This document shows, one piece after another, positions 21,440 through 32,780 of a stretch of DNA of 64,000 bases. Position 1 is the first letter of the stretch; every line of letters begins with the position of its first letter. The stretch comes from Cryptomeria japonica (Eukaryota > Streptophyta > Pinopsida > Cupressales > Cupressaceae): the NCBI RefSeq assembly GCF_030272615.1, contig NC_081415.1, positions 417,725,757-417,789,756 of the forward strand, in the 5' to 3' direction. The translations under genes were made by a program, and so were the position numbers. The notes beneath the pieces were generated by a model. It saw only the letters and a list, made by a program, of their open reading frames with translations, was not told where the DNA came from and made no database searches.

Positions 21440-22925
21440 GTAGTTTTATTGACTCATAATTTTTCAAGATCAATGGATGCACCAACGCAAAGAAAATTTT
21501 GGAGAAATTGAGCAACATTTATGAAGGAGATGAAAAGATCAAGCAAATCAAATCGTAGAATCTAAGGAATATATTTGAGACACTAAGGATGTTTGAAGAT
21601 GACAACATTGAAAGTTACATGCAATGAGTGATTGAGGTTGTCAATGTAATTAGAGGTATTGGAGGAAAAATGGAAGAAAAATATGCTATAAGTAATTAGA
21701 AACCTATCTAAAAGATATAAGCCTAAGAAGTATTTCATTGAATAAAGTCACGATTTGGATAAATATATAGTGGATTAGCTCTATGTATGGCTCTCTACCT
21801 TTGAGATTAAAAAAATTAGTGAGTAGCACATTGAGAAGAAGGAAGAAACATTCAAAGTTACCAAGAAGATTGAAGATGAACTCAAATAAAGAAATGCCAA
21901 TGACATGGATGAAGTGGAAACAAACCTTGTGAGAAGACTGAAGAAAGGATCTAGAAAATACAAAGGTAAGTTGACCTTTAAATGTTTTAATTGTGGAAGA
22001 ATTAATTATTATGCTTCTAGTTGTACTTTCAAGGATGATAACTATAAGAGGTTAGATGATGATAACAAGAGAAAAGATAATTATAGGAGAGATGATAGTT
22101 ACAAGAGAGTAGATGACTAAAAGGATTTATTGTTCAATAGAGACCTACTCCTCTAAAGATGAAGATGGTAATAACTCAAATGAAGAATCATTGTTTTTAG
22201 CCATAGAAGAAAAGGATAGTGAAAGGTCTAGTACTTTACATGATGAGAATAACAAGGAAATTTCAATGACTGAGAAGTCTGCACTGAACCTAAATATTGT
22301 ACAATTGATTTTAGATACTCAAATCATATGACTGGTGATAGAAAGAAGTTTATATAATTTTTAAAGTATGATGGTGGATTAGTAAATTTTGTTGGTGAGT
22401 AGGCTACACTGATTTGTGGTAAAGGAACAAATAATTATTTATTGTAAGCATAATAAATATGATTTTTATTATGTTAAATGTTTCAAAATAATCTTTTGAG
22501 TGTGAGTTAGATTTGCAGTAAAGGCTGAAAGCTCATATTTCATGGGTCCAAATGTAAGATTAGAAAAGGAGGTTCCAAAATATTGGTTGCAAAAGGCATA
22601 AGAAGAAATGGGAATGTTTACTATGTGAAGGAAAATAGAGGAATTAGTTATTTGTTGGCATAGAGCAATGAATGTTGGTTATACAACAAAAGGTTGGGAC
22701 ATGTTAACTTTAACAACATGGTGAAGATCAGTTCAAATAATGTTGTGAGAGACTTACCAAAGATTATCAAACCTGTTGATATAGTGTGCAAGGGATATTA
22801 GATAGGAAAGTAGACAAATTAAAGATTCAAGAACAATAAATATTCTACTACAAGGCACTTGGAGTTGATTCATACAGGCTTATGTGGACCTACAAGGACA
22901 AGAGGACTTGGTGGGCAAGGTCATT
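21440..22925 (+). pseudogene. Ty1/copia gag-pol fragment: gag, zinc knuckle, protease, pre-integrase
   Basis: Plus-strand decayed copia ORF. In order: the C-terminal half of the UBN2 gag (KILEKLSNIYEGDEKIKQIK); a knuckle in which the His of C-x2-C-x4-H-x4-C is replaced (CFNCGRINYYASSC); a basic/acidic linker (YKRLDDDNKRKDNYRRDD); a protease remnant (YSNHMTGDRKKF); and a pre-integrase region (NKRLGHVNFNNMVKI, HLELIHTGLCGPTRTRGLGG). It stops where the integrase core would begin. Several stops are TAG or TGA at Gln or Arg positions. Both ends are truncated and no LTR is attached. Confidence 0.7.
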
Positions 22926-24299
22926 GATATGTCAACTTGTATAATTTAAATTCCTTGAAATATCAAATCGGGGTGTGTCTAAAATTGTTTACGATAAGGA
23001 GTTACTTGGTACAATTTTGGGGGGGTTTTGCACTACAGAACATTGAGTAAGGTGTGATCATACTCTATCTAGAGCCTGTCAAGAGCTATCAGTAGCTCTT
23101 TGATACGATTGAGTCTTAAGGCTAAAGATCCTTTGCAATCTATAATAATGAAACCAAATTCATCCTAAGGAAGACTTCAGATTTTGATAACAAGACTTCG
23201 AACATGATGAAGTTAGAATTTAACCATGAAATTATCTAGAAAATTGGAATAACATCTAAGTATTAAGAATTTAAATCTATGACTAAGTATTGAAAAATAA
23301 ACCTATATTACACTTGCTGAAAGTGGAATCTAATTATGTTTGCAAGAAATGAAATCTAACATATCAAAGCATAAACATCTAAATCCATGGGTTCATTCAA
23401 CAACAACTCTGCTTCCATCTTAATCTTAAAACTCATCATCTCACCAACTAATTTAATCAGCAAAATGCATCTAAAGCAGTGAATCAAAACTAATTAACAC
23501 TTATCCAACAATTGTGATCTCAATGAAAACTTACTTTTGAAAATTAATTTCCTATTTAACTAGAACTTGACATTGCATGAACTGAACATAAATAAATCAA
23601 TCTCGATGCTCAAACTAAAAATGGGAAATAAATCAACAACAAGATCACCTCCCTTTGATTGAGCGGGCCCTACTCTTCCTCTGGTGGGATCTAAACACGA
23701 AGCTTTGAGATCAACTTGCAATTTCCATTAAAATGAACTTCTAGAAGGAAGTGAAACAAAGTCTGATTGATTAGAAAAAGAATGGCTCTACTGTGAGCTT
23801 CTTACTAACTATTTTCCTATATACTATTACTGAGAACATTAGGATATTTATATATCCTTTATTCAAATTCAAACTACAATTACCCACCTAAAGAAAAAGT
23901 AACGATTACAATCCAAACTAGAGAAGATTTAGCAAGAATTGAATTGACTTCAGAAAGAAGTTAAGTTCTAATAGGTTGCTAATGGAACAAGTGTGAAGAA
24001 GATTTAAGAAGATCTTTTCAACTGGAACAATCATGTGTTGTCATCATCCTTGTGGAAAATATCTTGGATATGTCGAAGACTCTTCTTATTTACTCAAAAT
24101 ATATTCAAAAACACATTTATCGAGATAAAACAGAATATAGTGACATCGATTTGATTATCATGAAATTTAAACATGTAAATAAGAAAAAAAAGAAACATTA
24201 TATCATAAGACATTGTTTATAATATTACTTATAATTAGCAAAGTACAATAGGAAAAATGAGTAAACATGCATGCAAATAAGTATGTTGCCAGGCATATT
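22926..24299. other. No gene seen; probable LTR-derived DNA
   Basis: AT-rich, with short direct repeats such as AAATCTA around 23260-23390. A pair of LTR ends could not be placed. No frame longer than background is supported on either strand. Confidence 0.3.
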
Positions 24300-26654
24300 A
24301 GTCCACAGATCCATAAAAGTTTAAAACATAAACCATAATAAAAAGTATCATGATGGACACCCATCATTTTATCCCGCTCCTGGTCTAAATCATGTCCTCA
24401 TCGTTGGTATGGAATGTTTCTATTTTGTATTTCTATCCAGACAGTTAGGTCAAGATTATTAAAGTTATACTCGTGGTATCTCCTAGCAGGCACATATCCT
24501 TTACATTGCTCTGCATCCTCTGTCCATTCCCTGAGAGCTTCTCCTGCAAATTTGTTTGGGGCATCTAATCATGGTATAGGCATGAGAACCAATGGTGGTC
24601 TGAATTTCATCCCAATCCATCTTTCTTGTTGTTCCTCTATGATTTTGATAATAGACCGAACTCTATTGAGGCTCTAGGTGATATTTGTAGGGGAGATAGG
24701 TTCTCTCCTTCTTGGGTGAGCAGGAATAGTGTTGTATTTGGTTCTTGTATCTTACAGAGCTCTATAGGGTAGCTAATTTTGAACATCCCTAAATGCAGCA
24801 ATACTGGCGACCAAATTTCTCCTGTATGTAGGCTAAACACGTTCCAACTGTGCAATGAAAACAAATTTAGATCTGTAAGTAGATGAATTGGGAGTTTCAT
24901 CTCTGATTGGGAGGCCCAAATTACTTTGTTGATCTTTATACTGACTTAATTTTTTTTCCCACTCCACCCAATTTTCTAACAAGGACACAAATGCCCTTAC
25001 CTACACTTCTCCAGCAAAAATATTTAAGAAAGATTGGTAATAATGACCCAATAAGAATCCATCTAGATAATATTCACAAATCTAGTTTTGGTAAGATGGA
25101 TGACTTCTGTAAAATCTTCAAGAAAGTCATCATTATCATCATATTCCACTTTTTTTAATCGAAAATCAATTGATTGATTTTCTACTAAAGAAATCTTTCT
25201 AGGAGGAATAAAGAGTGCAAGCTTGAAGGTTTTCTCATGGAAAGAAATGTTGTTGATAAGTCTACAATCTGTTTTATCCTCTACTCTTCTTTATTCTTCT
25301 GTTCTTTTACTTCATTTAATTGTTTCTGCAACTTACAATTTTCTTGCCTATAGTGATCAATGATCAAGGAGAGTCTCCATGAAATAGAAAAAGAGACTCC
25401 CTAAGAAAAAATTGGTAGTTCCTGATCTCTAGTTTCTTTTTTTTTCCACAAGTTTCCTCTTTAATTCCTTCATTTCTTTATTATAATTCAATGCCTGTGT
25501 AGTTACTTGTTGCAAGGCTTCTTCTGTTTCTTCAATTTTCTTTTTCCAATTCTCTTCTTTTGTGTTAAATTCTTGTTGCGAGTGTTGACCGTGTCGTGAG
25601 GATTTCTTAACCTCATCATCTTTTTGTTTCAAAATACCTTCTAAAATTCTTCTAGCCTCAGCTACTTTTGTTTCCATTCGAGACAACAATAATACCTTCT
25701 GCAACTCCACATCCTCTTCCTCTCTACCTTTATATTCCCTATGAGGAACTGCTTCATCGACCAAGATTTATTTTCCCTCCCTTCTGACATGTAAAGGGGA
25801 CGGAGGCACTGGAATTTCAGAGGTATGTGGAGGAGATAATGGACCTTGAGGAGCTATAAATTCCTAAGAGGCTTTGTGCATTTCTTTATCTTCCTTGGAG
25901 GATGACAAGGATTGTGGTGACTATTGCATTTCAACATCCTCTAAGGAATCATCATCTATTGAAATTATCCTTGGTGACTCTTCCTCAATCATTTTTTTTT
26001 GTTTCTGATTTTTCTAGCGGAACAACATCAACAATAACTTGACTTGGTTGGGTTGACAACATGGTTTCATCAATACGAGTCTACTGAGTAGGCTAAGTAG
26101 AAATAGGGGGTACATTTTAAGTGGCAGATGGAGTAGAAGGACTTTGATATGAGGTTTGCTAAACTGACTCATTCGGTTCAGATACGAAGGGGTCATTAGG
26201 AGCCCTACGGGTACTAGAAGGAGAACTGGGTTCAACTTATTTTTCTTCAATTTTTGTCTTAATAGAGATATGAATGGCTCTAATAAACTTAGGTTCCCTT
26301 GTATTTGTCTTTTTCTTTTGCTCAGATGGGGCCCTCTTCAAATATTTCTGACTCCTTTTCTACCCTTTTCATTTTCTTTTTAGAGGGTTCTCCTTTCTCA
26401 ATCAAACTTTTTGAAATGGGTCCCCATTTTCCCTTTTTGGTAGGAGATGACAGAAACTCTAACCATTTTTCTTTACCAAATTCTTTCTTTATAAAATAAT
26501 TTTTGACAATAAGATGAATCAAGCTAGGGTACTTAACATGACCATCCTTACTTTTTACCCTAGCTATCATAGCAGACAATTGTGAAAATAGAAAGGAAGG
26601 AAGATTTGCATGAGCTTCAGGTCTAGTATTAGCATACCTTAGATGAATTAACAA
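24300..26654 (-). pseudogene. Decayed retroelement ORF, transposon-protein-like with coiled coil and possible membrane segment
   Basis: Minus strand. The start segment (26322-26654) reads MLIHLRYANTRPEAHANLP, then KDGHVKYPSLIHLIVKNYF, and resembles in layout the DKKGTFRYGNLLVFLLLYFL part of the element 1 second ORF. A coiled coil of about 110 residues (25429-25764) follows. The C-terminal part (24300-25000) reads in pieces such as EEQQERWIGMKFRPPLVL and FAGEALREWTEDAEQCKGY and ends in a hydrophobic run (LLWICGLICLATYLF). Stops and frameshifts break it many times. It could be a distant relative of the second ORFs above, or an env-like ORF; neither is proven. Confidence 0.4.
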
Positions 26655-28220
26655 CTTGTAGTGCTCGCTCTCTTTTTGGTTTTCTAGACTCTATGATTTT
26701 GAGTTTCTTATCAGCTTAGACCCTATTTGGTGTTGGTTGATTTTGACACTAGATATGATGCACTTTATGTCACCTGGACTTATATGTGGTTGTTTATGAT
26801 TTATGCTTTTTAGACTGATGGATAGTTATTTACATGATGATGGCTATGATGTGATTACATAATATTATTTATGCTCAGTTAGTCAAATGATTACTTGAGA
26901 TGGATTATACATGTTTTTTGTTATAATTTAATCATTATGCTTATGAATGTTTACTTGATCCGATGTACACTGTTTTCTATCTTTGATGTGCCTAGGTGAA
27001 AGGGATAAGCGATGCACTACTCTTTACAAGTAAGCTATGTCACTTTCATTCCCTCTTCACGGTATGATGTTATATGTCATATGCATATGTTTGACAATGT
27101 GTTTATGTAGCTGCAGGTACCAAGCATCAACTCTACCCGAATCTTTAGGTCTGAGCGTGCTCTATGACCCAATGGATATGTTGGAAATTGGGAGTTATTA
27201 ATCAAACCCTTGATGTGACCATCATTCCTGTGAGAATGAGATTCTAGTCAAGTATCCTTGTGTTTTGTTGGTAGTCATGTGGTTGTATGATCATGTCATT
27301 TGTTCGTCTTTTAAGTCTTTCATGTTTTTGTTAGTATGCAGTTCATTATTTTAGAGCGTAGTTTAATGTTTATTAATATTATTGTTGAGAGAAAAATAAT
27401 ATTAATACATTAATTGAATTAACGTATTAATGTTAATTAGTAAATTGAAATTTGTCGTAGAGTTATATTAAATTAATTTAATGAGATAAATGTTTTAATC
27501 TATTTAATCATTTTGAAAATGATAAATTTAATATGGGAATTAAATATTTAAATTGGTATTTTGTGTGCGTGGGAAATTTAATTTTTTTTTTTTAAATTAA
27601 TTAAAATAAATTTAAAATGAAAGTGGTGGAGAGGAGAGTTATGAAATTACGGTTATTTAAGGAATTTTGGGGGACTGGAGATCTGGCATGCTGGCTTTTA
27701 TGGGGAGTTTCTTTTTTGAAAAGGCATCTGGGCTGTTTTGAAAAAGGCAAGAGGGAAGAAATTTCTCCTATGAAAATTTTGAGTGTGGGTTTTGAAAATG
27801 AAGGGTGGATTTTTGGGGTTTGGCTATTGAATTTGGTGTTTGAGAAAAAGGAATCAAAGAGCTCTGGAATCTGGTGTTTTGCAACGTTGGAAATTTCCTC
27901 CATCCGTAGGACTCTAGGTTGGAATTGCCCTTTGAATTTTCTTATTTTTTGTGGATTAATATATTTAATGTTTTCAATAAGATTATGTTTTTGAGTTTTC
28001 CCTTGCTTCTCTCTGTATTTTTCCCCAATTCCTTGCCTCAGTTGGGTTGAAAATTATTTTTGTTTTGTAAGGCCATGCCTGTGATTTGCAAATATTGCAA
28101 TTTATGTTTTCTTAAATCTGCAGAGTGTTCGATTGTGGAAACCTCTTTATTAATTTATCTTTCCATTCATCCAAGTGAATTTACCTCTTATTAATTTGTT
28201 TTTCTTTTGTTCTCCTTGCT
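26655..28220. other. AT-rich DNA without a supported gene
   Basis: The interval 27340-27610 is built of ATTAATTTAATT-type runs. An open plus-strand frame at 27617-27994 (125 residues, Trp- and Gly-rich) has no recognisable family and no start context; I treat it as chance. A possible LTR start, TGTTGGAAATTGGGAG, at 27179 has no partner. Confidence 0.3.
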
Positions 28221-28650
28221 AACCGATGATTATAATCGATATATGTTCTTTCAATCATACAGATGCATTTTGTTCCTTATATATTTTAGTATGTGTTTGA
28301 TACATTGTCTCAACCGATTATGAGAATCGGTACACATGCGTATGAGTAGCACTAGTGTTGTATGCGCCCTTTTCTACTCTTCTTTTGTATCTGCTCGACT
28401 TAATGATACTAGATTTTTTCGATTGTTATCAATGCTACATTTGCGTTTATCATTGTTAATTAAAATCAGAATACATTCATTGTCTAATGTCGTATTTTTT
28501 TATTTTTTTTTCCAACCGATTATTAAATCGATATGCATTCGATTGTCAACTGATTGATTTAATTTGTATGCATTTGTTTCTTAACCAATTGTTACAATAG
28601 ATGTGTTGTTATTTATCAATTGATTGTTAGAATTGGTATGCGTTCATTTA
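28221..28650. repeat. Array of about 34-bp hairpin repeats
   Basis: At least six degenerate copies of AACCGATTATNAAATCGGTA followed by TGCATTCATT, starting at 28221, 28312, 28514, 28549, 28583 and 28616, with a weaker copy near 28460. The last four are spaced 33-35 bp apart, so they form a true tandem array. In each copy AACCGATT can pair with AATCGGT, giving a short stem. No coding frame crosses it. Confidence 0.6.
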
Positions 28651-30130
28651 TCTCTACATGTGTGTGTGTGCATGTTCACTCATATAACTACGTGTATGCT
28701 CATAAAAATTTATAACCTTCCGATTTAAAATTTAAGGGAATATAATTCTTTATAAGTTTGAAAATGGTAGAATATTAGTTATATTGTGTGAATTATGAAG
28801 TATCAAAGTGGGTTATAGTTGGTTTCAAATGGGGTAATTAAATTAATATCAACTGAAGATTAAATGATGTGATGTGAGAAGTTAAAGTTGTTAATAATAC
28901 ACCATTGTGAATTAGTCCACATATATATGGCTTGACGTGTCCCTTGTATTGCTTTTGAGACTTCTTTGTTGATGTGGAAATCGACTTTTATATTTGGAAA
29001 AATGGGAATGTTGTTTAAATGTATTTTGGTTCTAGAGGCTTAGAGGGTGTTTGAGTCCCTTTTGTGTGGTTATTCTTTGCTTCTTGATGTAATTTGATTT
29101 GAGCCTCTGAATGTCTTTTAATGCTAGATGGTCATTCCTAGCCTGCATTTGTTACTTCTTGATTGTAATCTTGTTTCTAGCGAGTCAAGCCTTGCTATGG
29201 TAGAGGTCTTGTCATCTCTTAGTATTGGGTGTCATAGGTCTTGTGATGTATTTTGGATTCTTAGGAGCAAGTCAAGGGGGAGTGGCTCTCATTGGGAGGT
29301 GGGACCCAAAGTGGTCGCCAGGGTAACTCAATGAGGGTTTTGTAATCAACTGGTAATTTAAACTAAAGAACTTGGGTGGGTAGATAGTTCACATTAAAAA
29401 GATTCATTGTTACCTCTATTACTCTCAAATGCTTGTTTAGGTTTGGGCTAAGTAGAGAAGGCTTGGAATGGCATCCACCAATCTTGTCCCTCTGAAAGGT
29501 TGGTGTGGTCCACTAGTGTTTGTATGGGGGCTGGTGGTTGATAGAGGTCACCATGGTAACCCAGAATGGGGGTCGGGACCTAGTGAAGACTCACCAGGAT
29601 AACCCATGACAACCTATTGATGGTACTCTTCCCTATTGTATACCTAGTAGCCTCTTATTTTCATTTTATTTTGGGGTTATTTTGGACCTCTGGAAATGAT
29701 TGGTCTTCTTTTGGGTCTTTTGGGTTAGAAGTCTTGTGAGTCTTGTATGTATCCTTATTTTCTTGCTTTCGTCTTGTGGGTTTGGATGATATCTCTTAGC
29801 ATGGGGGGTGGACCTAATGGTACCACATGGTTGGGTGGAGTGCTCTTGCACCCATTGTGTCTCATGCATTTTTCTTCATATTCATGATGGCTCGAGAGAA
29901 GAATTAAGACTTTCTAGATGGATCCAGATTTATGTACTCATTGTATTAATGTACTTTTGGAGATTGTGTCCTTATGGATTCAATTGCAATGTAGTTGATG
30001 ATTATATGTACTTTTATATGGCAATGCAATGTGTATCATGATCTTATGTTATAAAATATGTTAAATTATTTAAATGGTGATTCTTATGAGTAAGTATGTT
30101 GGGTTATTTTGGTACATGTTTGAGTAATGA
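28651..30130. other. No gene seen; short recurring motifs
   Basis: Three related strings, GTCGCCAGGGTAACTCA (29310), GTCACCATGGTAACCCA (29545) and CTCACCAGGATAACCCA (29590), recur within 300 bp. The sequence is T/G-rich on the plus strand, like the LTRs in this window. No domain is recognised on either strand. Confidence 0.3.
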
Positions 30131-31258
30131 CATTGTGGGGGCCTTGAGGACTAATGCTAACTATATCCACTTAAGTTTCACCTCAGATATTAAACCTACA
30201 AACTCATTAGTCTATCATGCAAATATAACTCAAGTTTCAACCAATGAAACAACATGAAATAGAAAAGCAAATGAAATTGTTATACCTTCATTGTCTCATT
30301 GTGTCCTAACCCCATTGTTCTTGGTTGCAGATGATTTTGCTCTCAGACAAGCACTGATAGCTTCCAAGATGGCATAAGAATGAACAGATAATTGGTTGTT
30401 GATTGATATGCTAAATGATATTAAGCCAATATACAAAATATAACGATATGCTATGATAAAACTCCTAAAATGCTAAATTACTTTAAACTCAAAACTCACA
30501 GATGCAAAATGAAGACTATGTGATTAGCTATTAGTTTCAAAAATGGCTTAGGAGACCTCTATTTATATATTTTTGAGTGCATAAGCTTAGGTGGCAGATC
30601 AACGTTCATGATTAAATCTTGCAATTTGGATGGCTATGAGCAGGAGGTTGAGATGTGAGAGAGAAAGGTGGGAGAAGTTCCTCCTACACCTACACGATGG
30701 AGGAAAATGTGGAAGGAGAAGCCAAGTGTCATTCATATCACCTTGACTAAGAATGAAGACTAAGATAATATACGATAGTTGGAGAAGATTTAGGGATAAG
30801 AGGACAAGTGGACTCAACTTCCTCCAAAGATGTAGGGAGACTGGAGATAACATGGAGAGGCTGAGGAATGTGTGTACGTCTACATTATTTGAAGAATAGA
30901 ATGAATTTTGAAGATAATATGCATATTAATACTAATTAAATATTAATATCTTTAGCCACATGCTGGATGATTTGGCAAAGAAGAAGTGATGTGGAGATGA
31001 GGGGAGTTGGAAAAGGGAGATTAATTAATTAAGAAATTATTTAATTGATGAGACCATAGGATAGTGGATAAAAGAATAATTAAATATTAGATATTTAATT
31101 AATTGATTAGAAGAATGGAATATGAATTAATTAATAGAAGAATATGAAATGAATTAAATAAATTAATCTTTTCAAATTTACTATTTAATAGAAGAATAAT
31201 TATTAAATAAATATAAAATATTTATTTAATTACTCATAGCCAATTTTATGTGTATACA
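30131..31258 (-). repeat. Probable 3' LTR of a minus-strand element
   Basis: The right end is GTGTATACA and is followed at 31259-31273 by a minus-strand polypurine tract (CAAAGAGGGGCAAAA), so in minus orientation the LTR starts TGTATACACATAAAATTGG. A TATA-like TATATAAATAGAGG lies on the minus strand near 30552-30565, which would place transcription start just downstream. The first 350 bp of U3 are AT-rich repeats (30900-31240). The left boundary near 30131 is a guess. Confidence 0.45.
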
Positions 31259-31623
31259 TTTTGCCCCTCTTTGAAATGATGTTGAGACAACATTGTTTCA
31301 AAGATTAAATCAAGTCTCAATAACGTGCCTAATGAGGATAAACCCTGATTGTGTGCCCCCTCGGGAGATTGATCATGAAATTAGTGAAAAAAATTGATTG
31401 AGCGATTGATCTCACAATAATTGATTGAAAAAGATTTGAAAATAGGCCTCTAAGTTAATTTCATTTTTTTAAAACAAATATAATTGCTCCACTTTTGAAA
31501 GAATTCATTACCCCTTTAATAGTAAAAAAGGCAATAATAAAATTAACCTAGGTCAATTTTATCCTCATTTACAAAATTGTCAGCTTTTGGAGAGAAAAGA
31601 AATTGGAGTGTTGAGCTTGAAAA

Positions 31624-31696
31624 ATGGTGATCCCATTTGAGAGCCATCAATTGGAGCACGTTCGTCGATACCAGAGACCTGTTGAGTACGGCCCAT
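31624..31696 (+). pseudogene. Candidate first exon of the plant-mobile-domain gene
   Basis: An ATG at 31624 opens a frame MVIPFESHQLEHV, then RRYQRPVEYGPL, ending at GTGAGT, a good splice donor at 31697. Frame and phase fit the exon piece before the retrotransposon at 32524. The assignment rests on phase and distance only, so it is weak. Confidence 0.3.
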
Positions 31697-32150
31697 TAGT
31701 GAGTGACCTATCTTGACCTTGTTTTTGAATTTTCGTACAAGTTTTCAACTTTTCCGCACGTTTTAGGGTAGTTTAATTTTTTTTTATTTTCGGCACATTG
31801 TTTTCACGCTTTTTCACTAGAGATTAGTGTATATGTTGTTTTGGTTAGTGCTTCTATTAGTTTAGCGCTTTCATCATGTATGTTCTCACCTTTGCTAGGA
31901 ATGTTAGCACATTTGCTTGATTCTTGCCTGTACTCATTAAGTTCATGCATTTGGTAAATATATTAGAGCATTTGATAGAGTTAATGATTTTGTGCAATGT
32001 GTTCGCATAAATGATAAATTGGTTAGCATTTTTTATAGATTTAGGGCCTGTGCCCATTAAGTTAGCGCTTTTGTTTAGGCAGACAATGCAATTGGTTAAA
32101 ATTGACTTTTTTTTATTTTAACAATGTCAAAATTCAATTTGATGAAATTT

Positions 32151-32460
32151 GATGGGTAACTAGATAGATTGATAGACGATTGATGTTTTATTGATAGAGG
32201 ATGATCAATAGGATAAATGATTGATTGATTGATAAGATAATTGATTGATTGATTTGATTGACATACATTTTGATCAATAGAATTGATATTTGTTTGCCTG
32301 ATTGATGATCGATCAAAAGCCTGTAGAGACCAATTTAGTCTTTGATTAAAAGCTTGATTTGTTGATCATTTGACTGATAGACTGATTTGCTTGATAGAAA
32401 ATATTTGACTGAATGTTGATTTGATTGATAGAACAGATGATTGATAGACAAACTTGTTTC
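32151..32460. repeat. Low-complexity GATT/GATA repeat in the putative intron
   Basis: Runs of TTGATTGATTGAT and TTGATAGA dominate on the plus strand. No coding frame. It lies between the candidate first exon and the interrupted exon of the plant-mobile-domain pseudogene. Confidence 0.6.
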
Positions 32461-32490
32461 ATTAAATAGGAGAAACTAGATGTTCTCCAG

Positions 32491-32523
32491 TGTCGGGAAA
32501 AAATCTTGGCTATGCACCATTTA
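32491..32523 (+). pseudogene. Plant-mobile-domain exon, part left of the retrotransposon
   Basis: The frame CREKILAMHHL ends in the target site ATTTA and continues in the same frame at 44313 with VPELTQDEIRHIDACGL. An acceptor-like CTCCAG precedes it. This places the insertion of the chromovirus inside a coding exon. Confidence 0.5.
32519..32523. other. Target site duplication ATTTA, left copy
   Basis: The five bases before TG of the left LTR are ATTTA, identical to 44308-44312 after the right LTR. A perfect 5-bp duplication marks both ends of the element. Confidence 0.9.
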
Positions 32524-32625
32524 TGTAATAACCCACCAAAATTAACCCAACAAAATTGAGTATGTTTTTTTTTTTTTTTTTTTTCTTTTCTTTTATTATG
32601 TTTTATTCAATTGCATACTCTGGGC

Positions 32626-32780
32626 ATCCATCCAAATAGGATTGGGCAATCATCCATTCGGGATGAGCTTCTAACCATACGGGTTAGGCAATTGTCCATA
32701 CGGGACGTAAATTCCATCTATCCAATACGGGATAGGCATCTACCCATACGGGGTAGGCATCTATCCAAACGGGATAGGAG
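32626..32780. repeat. Degenerate tandem repeat in the LTR
   Basis: About seven copies of a unit like CCATACGGGATAGGCATCTA, 21-28 bp apart, with variants such as CCATTCGGGATGAGC and CCAAACGGGATAGG. The same array stands in the other LTR at 40976-41130. Confidence 0.7.

Noticed and set aside
27617-27994. 125-residue plus-strand frame rich in Trp, Gly and Phe
   Set aside because: No family resemblance, and an opposite frame of 100 residues overlaps it; a chance frame in AT/G-rich DNA is likelier.
28221-28650. CRISPR-like reading of the short palindromic repeats
   Set aside because: Repeats are degenerate, spacers are absent or tiny, and the context is a plant genome; a tandem hairpin array describes it better.
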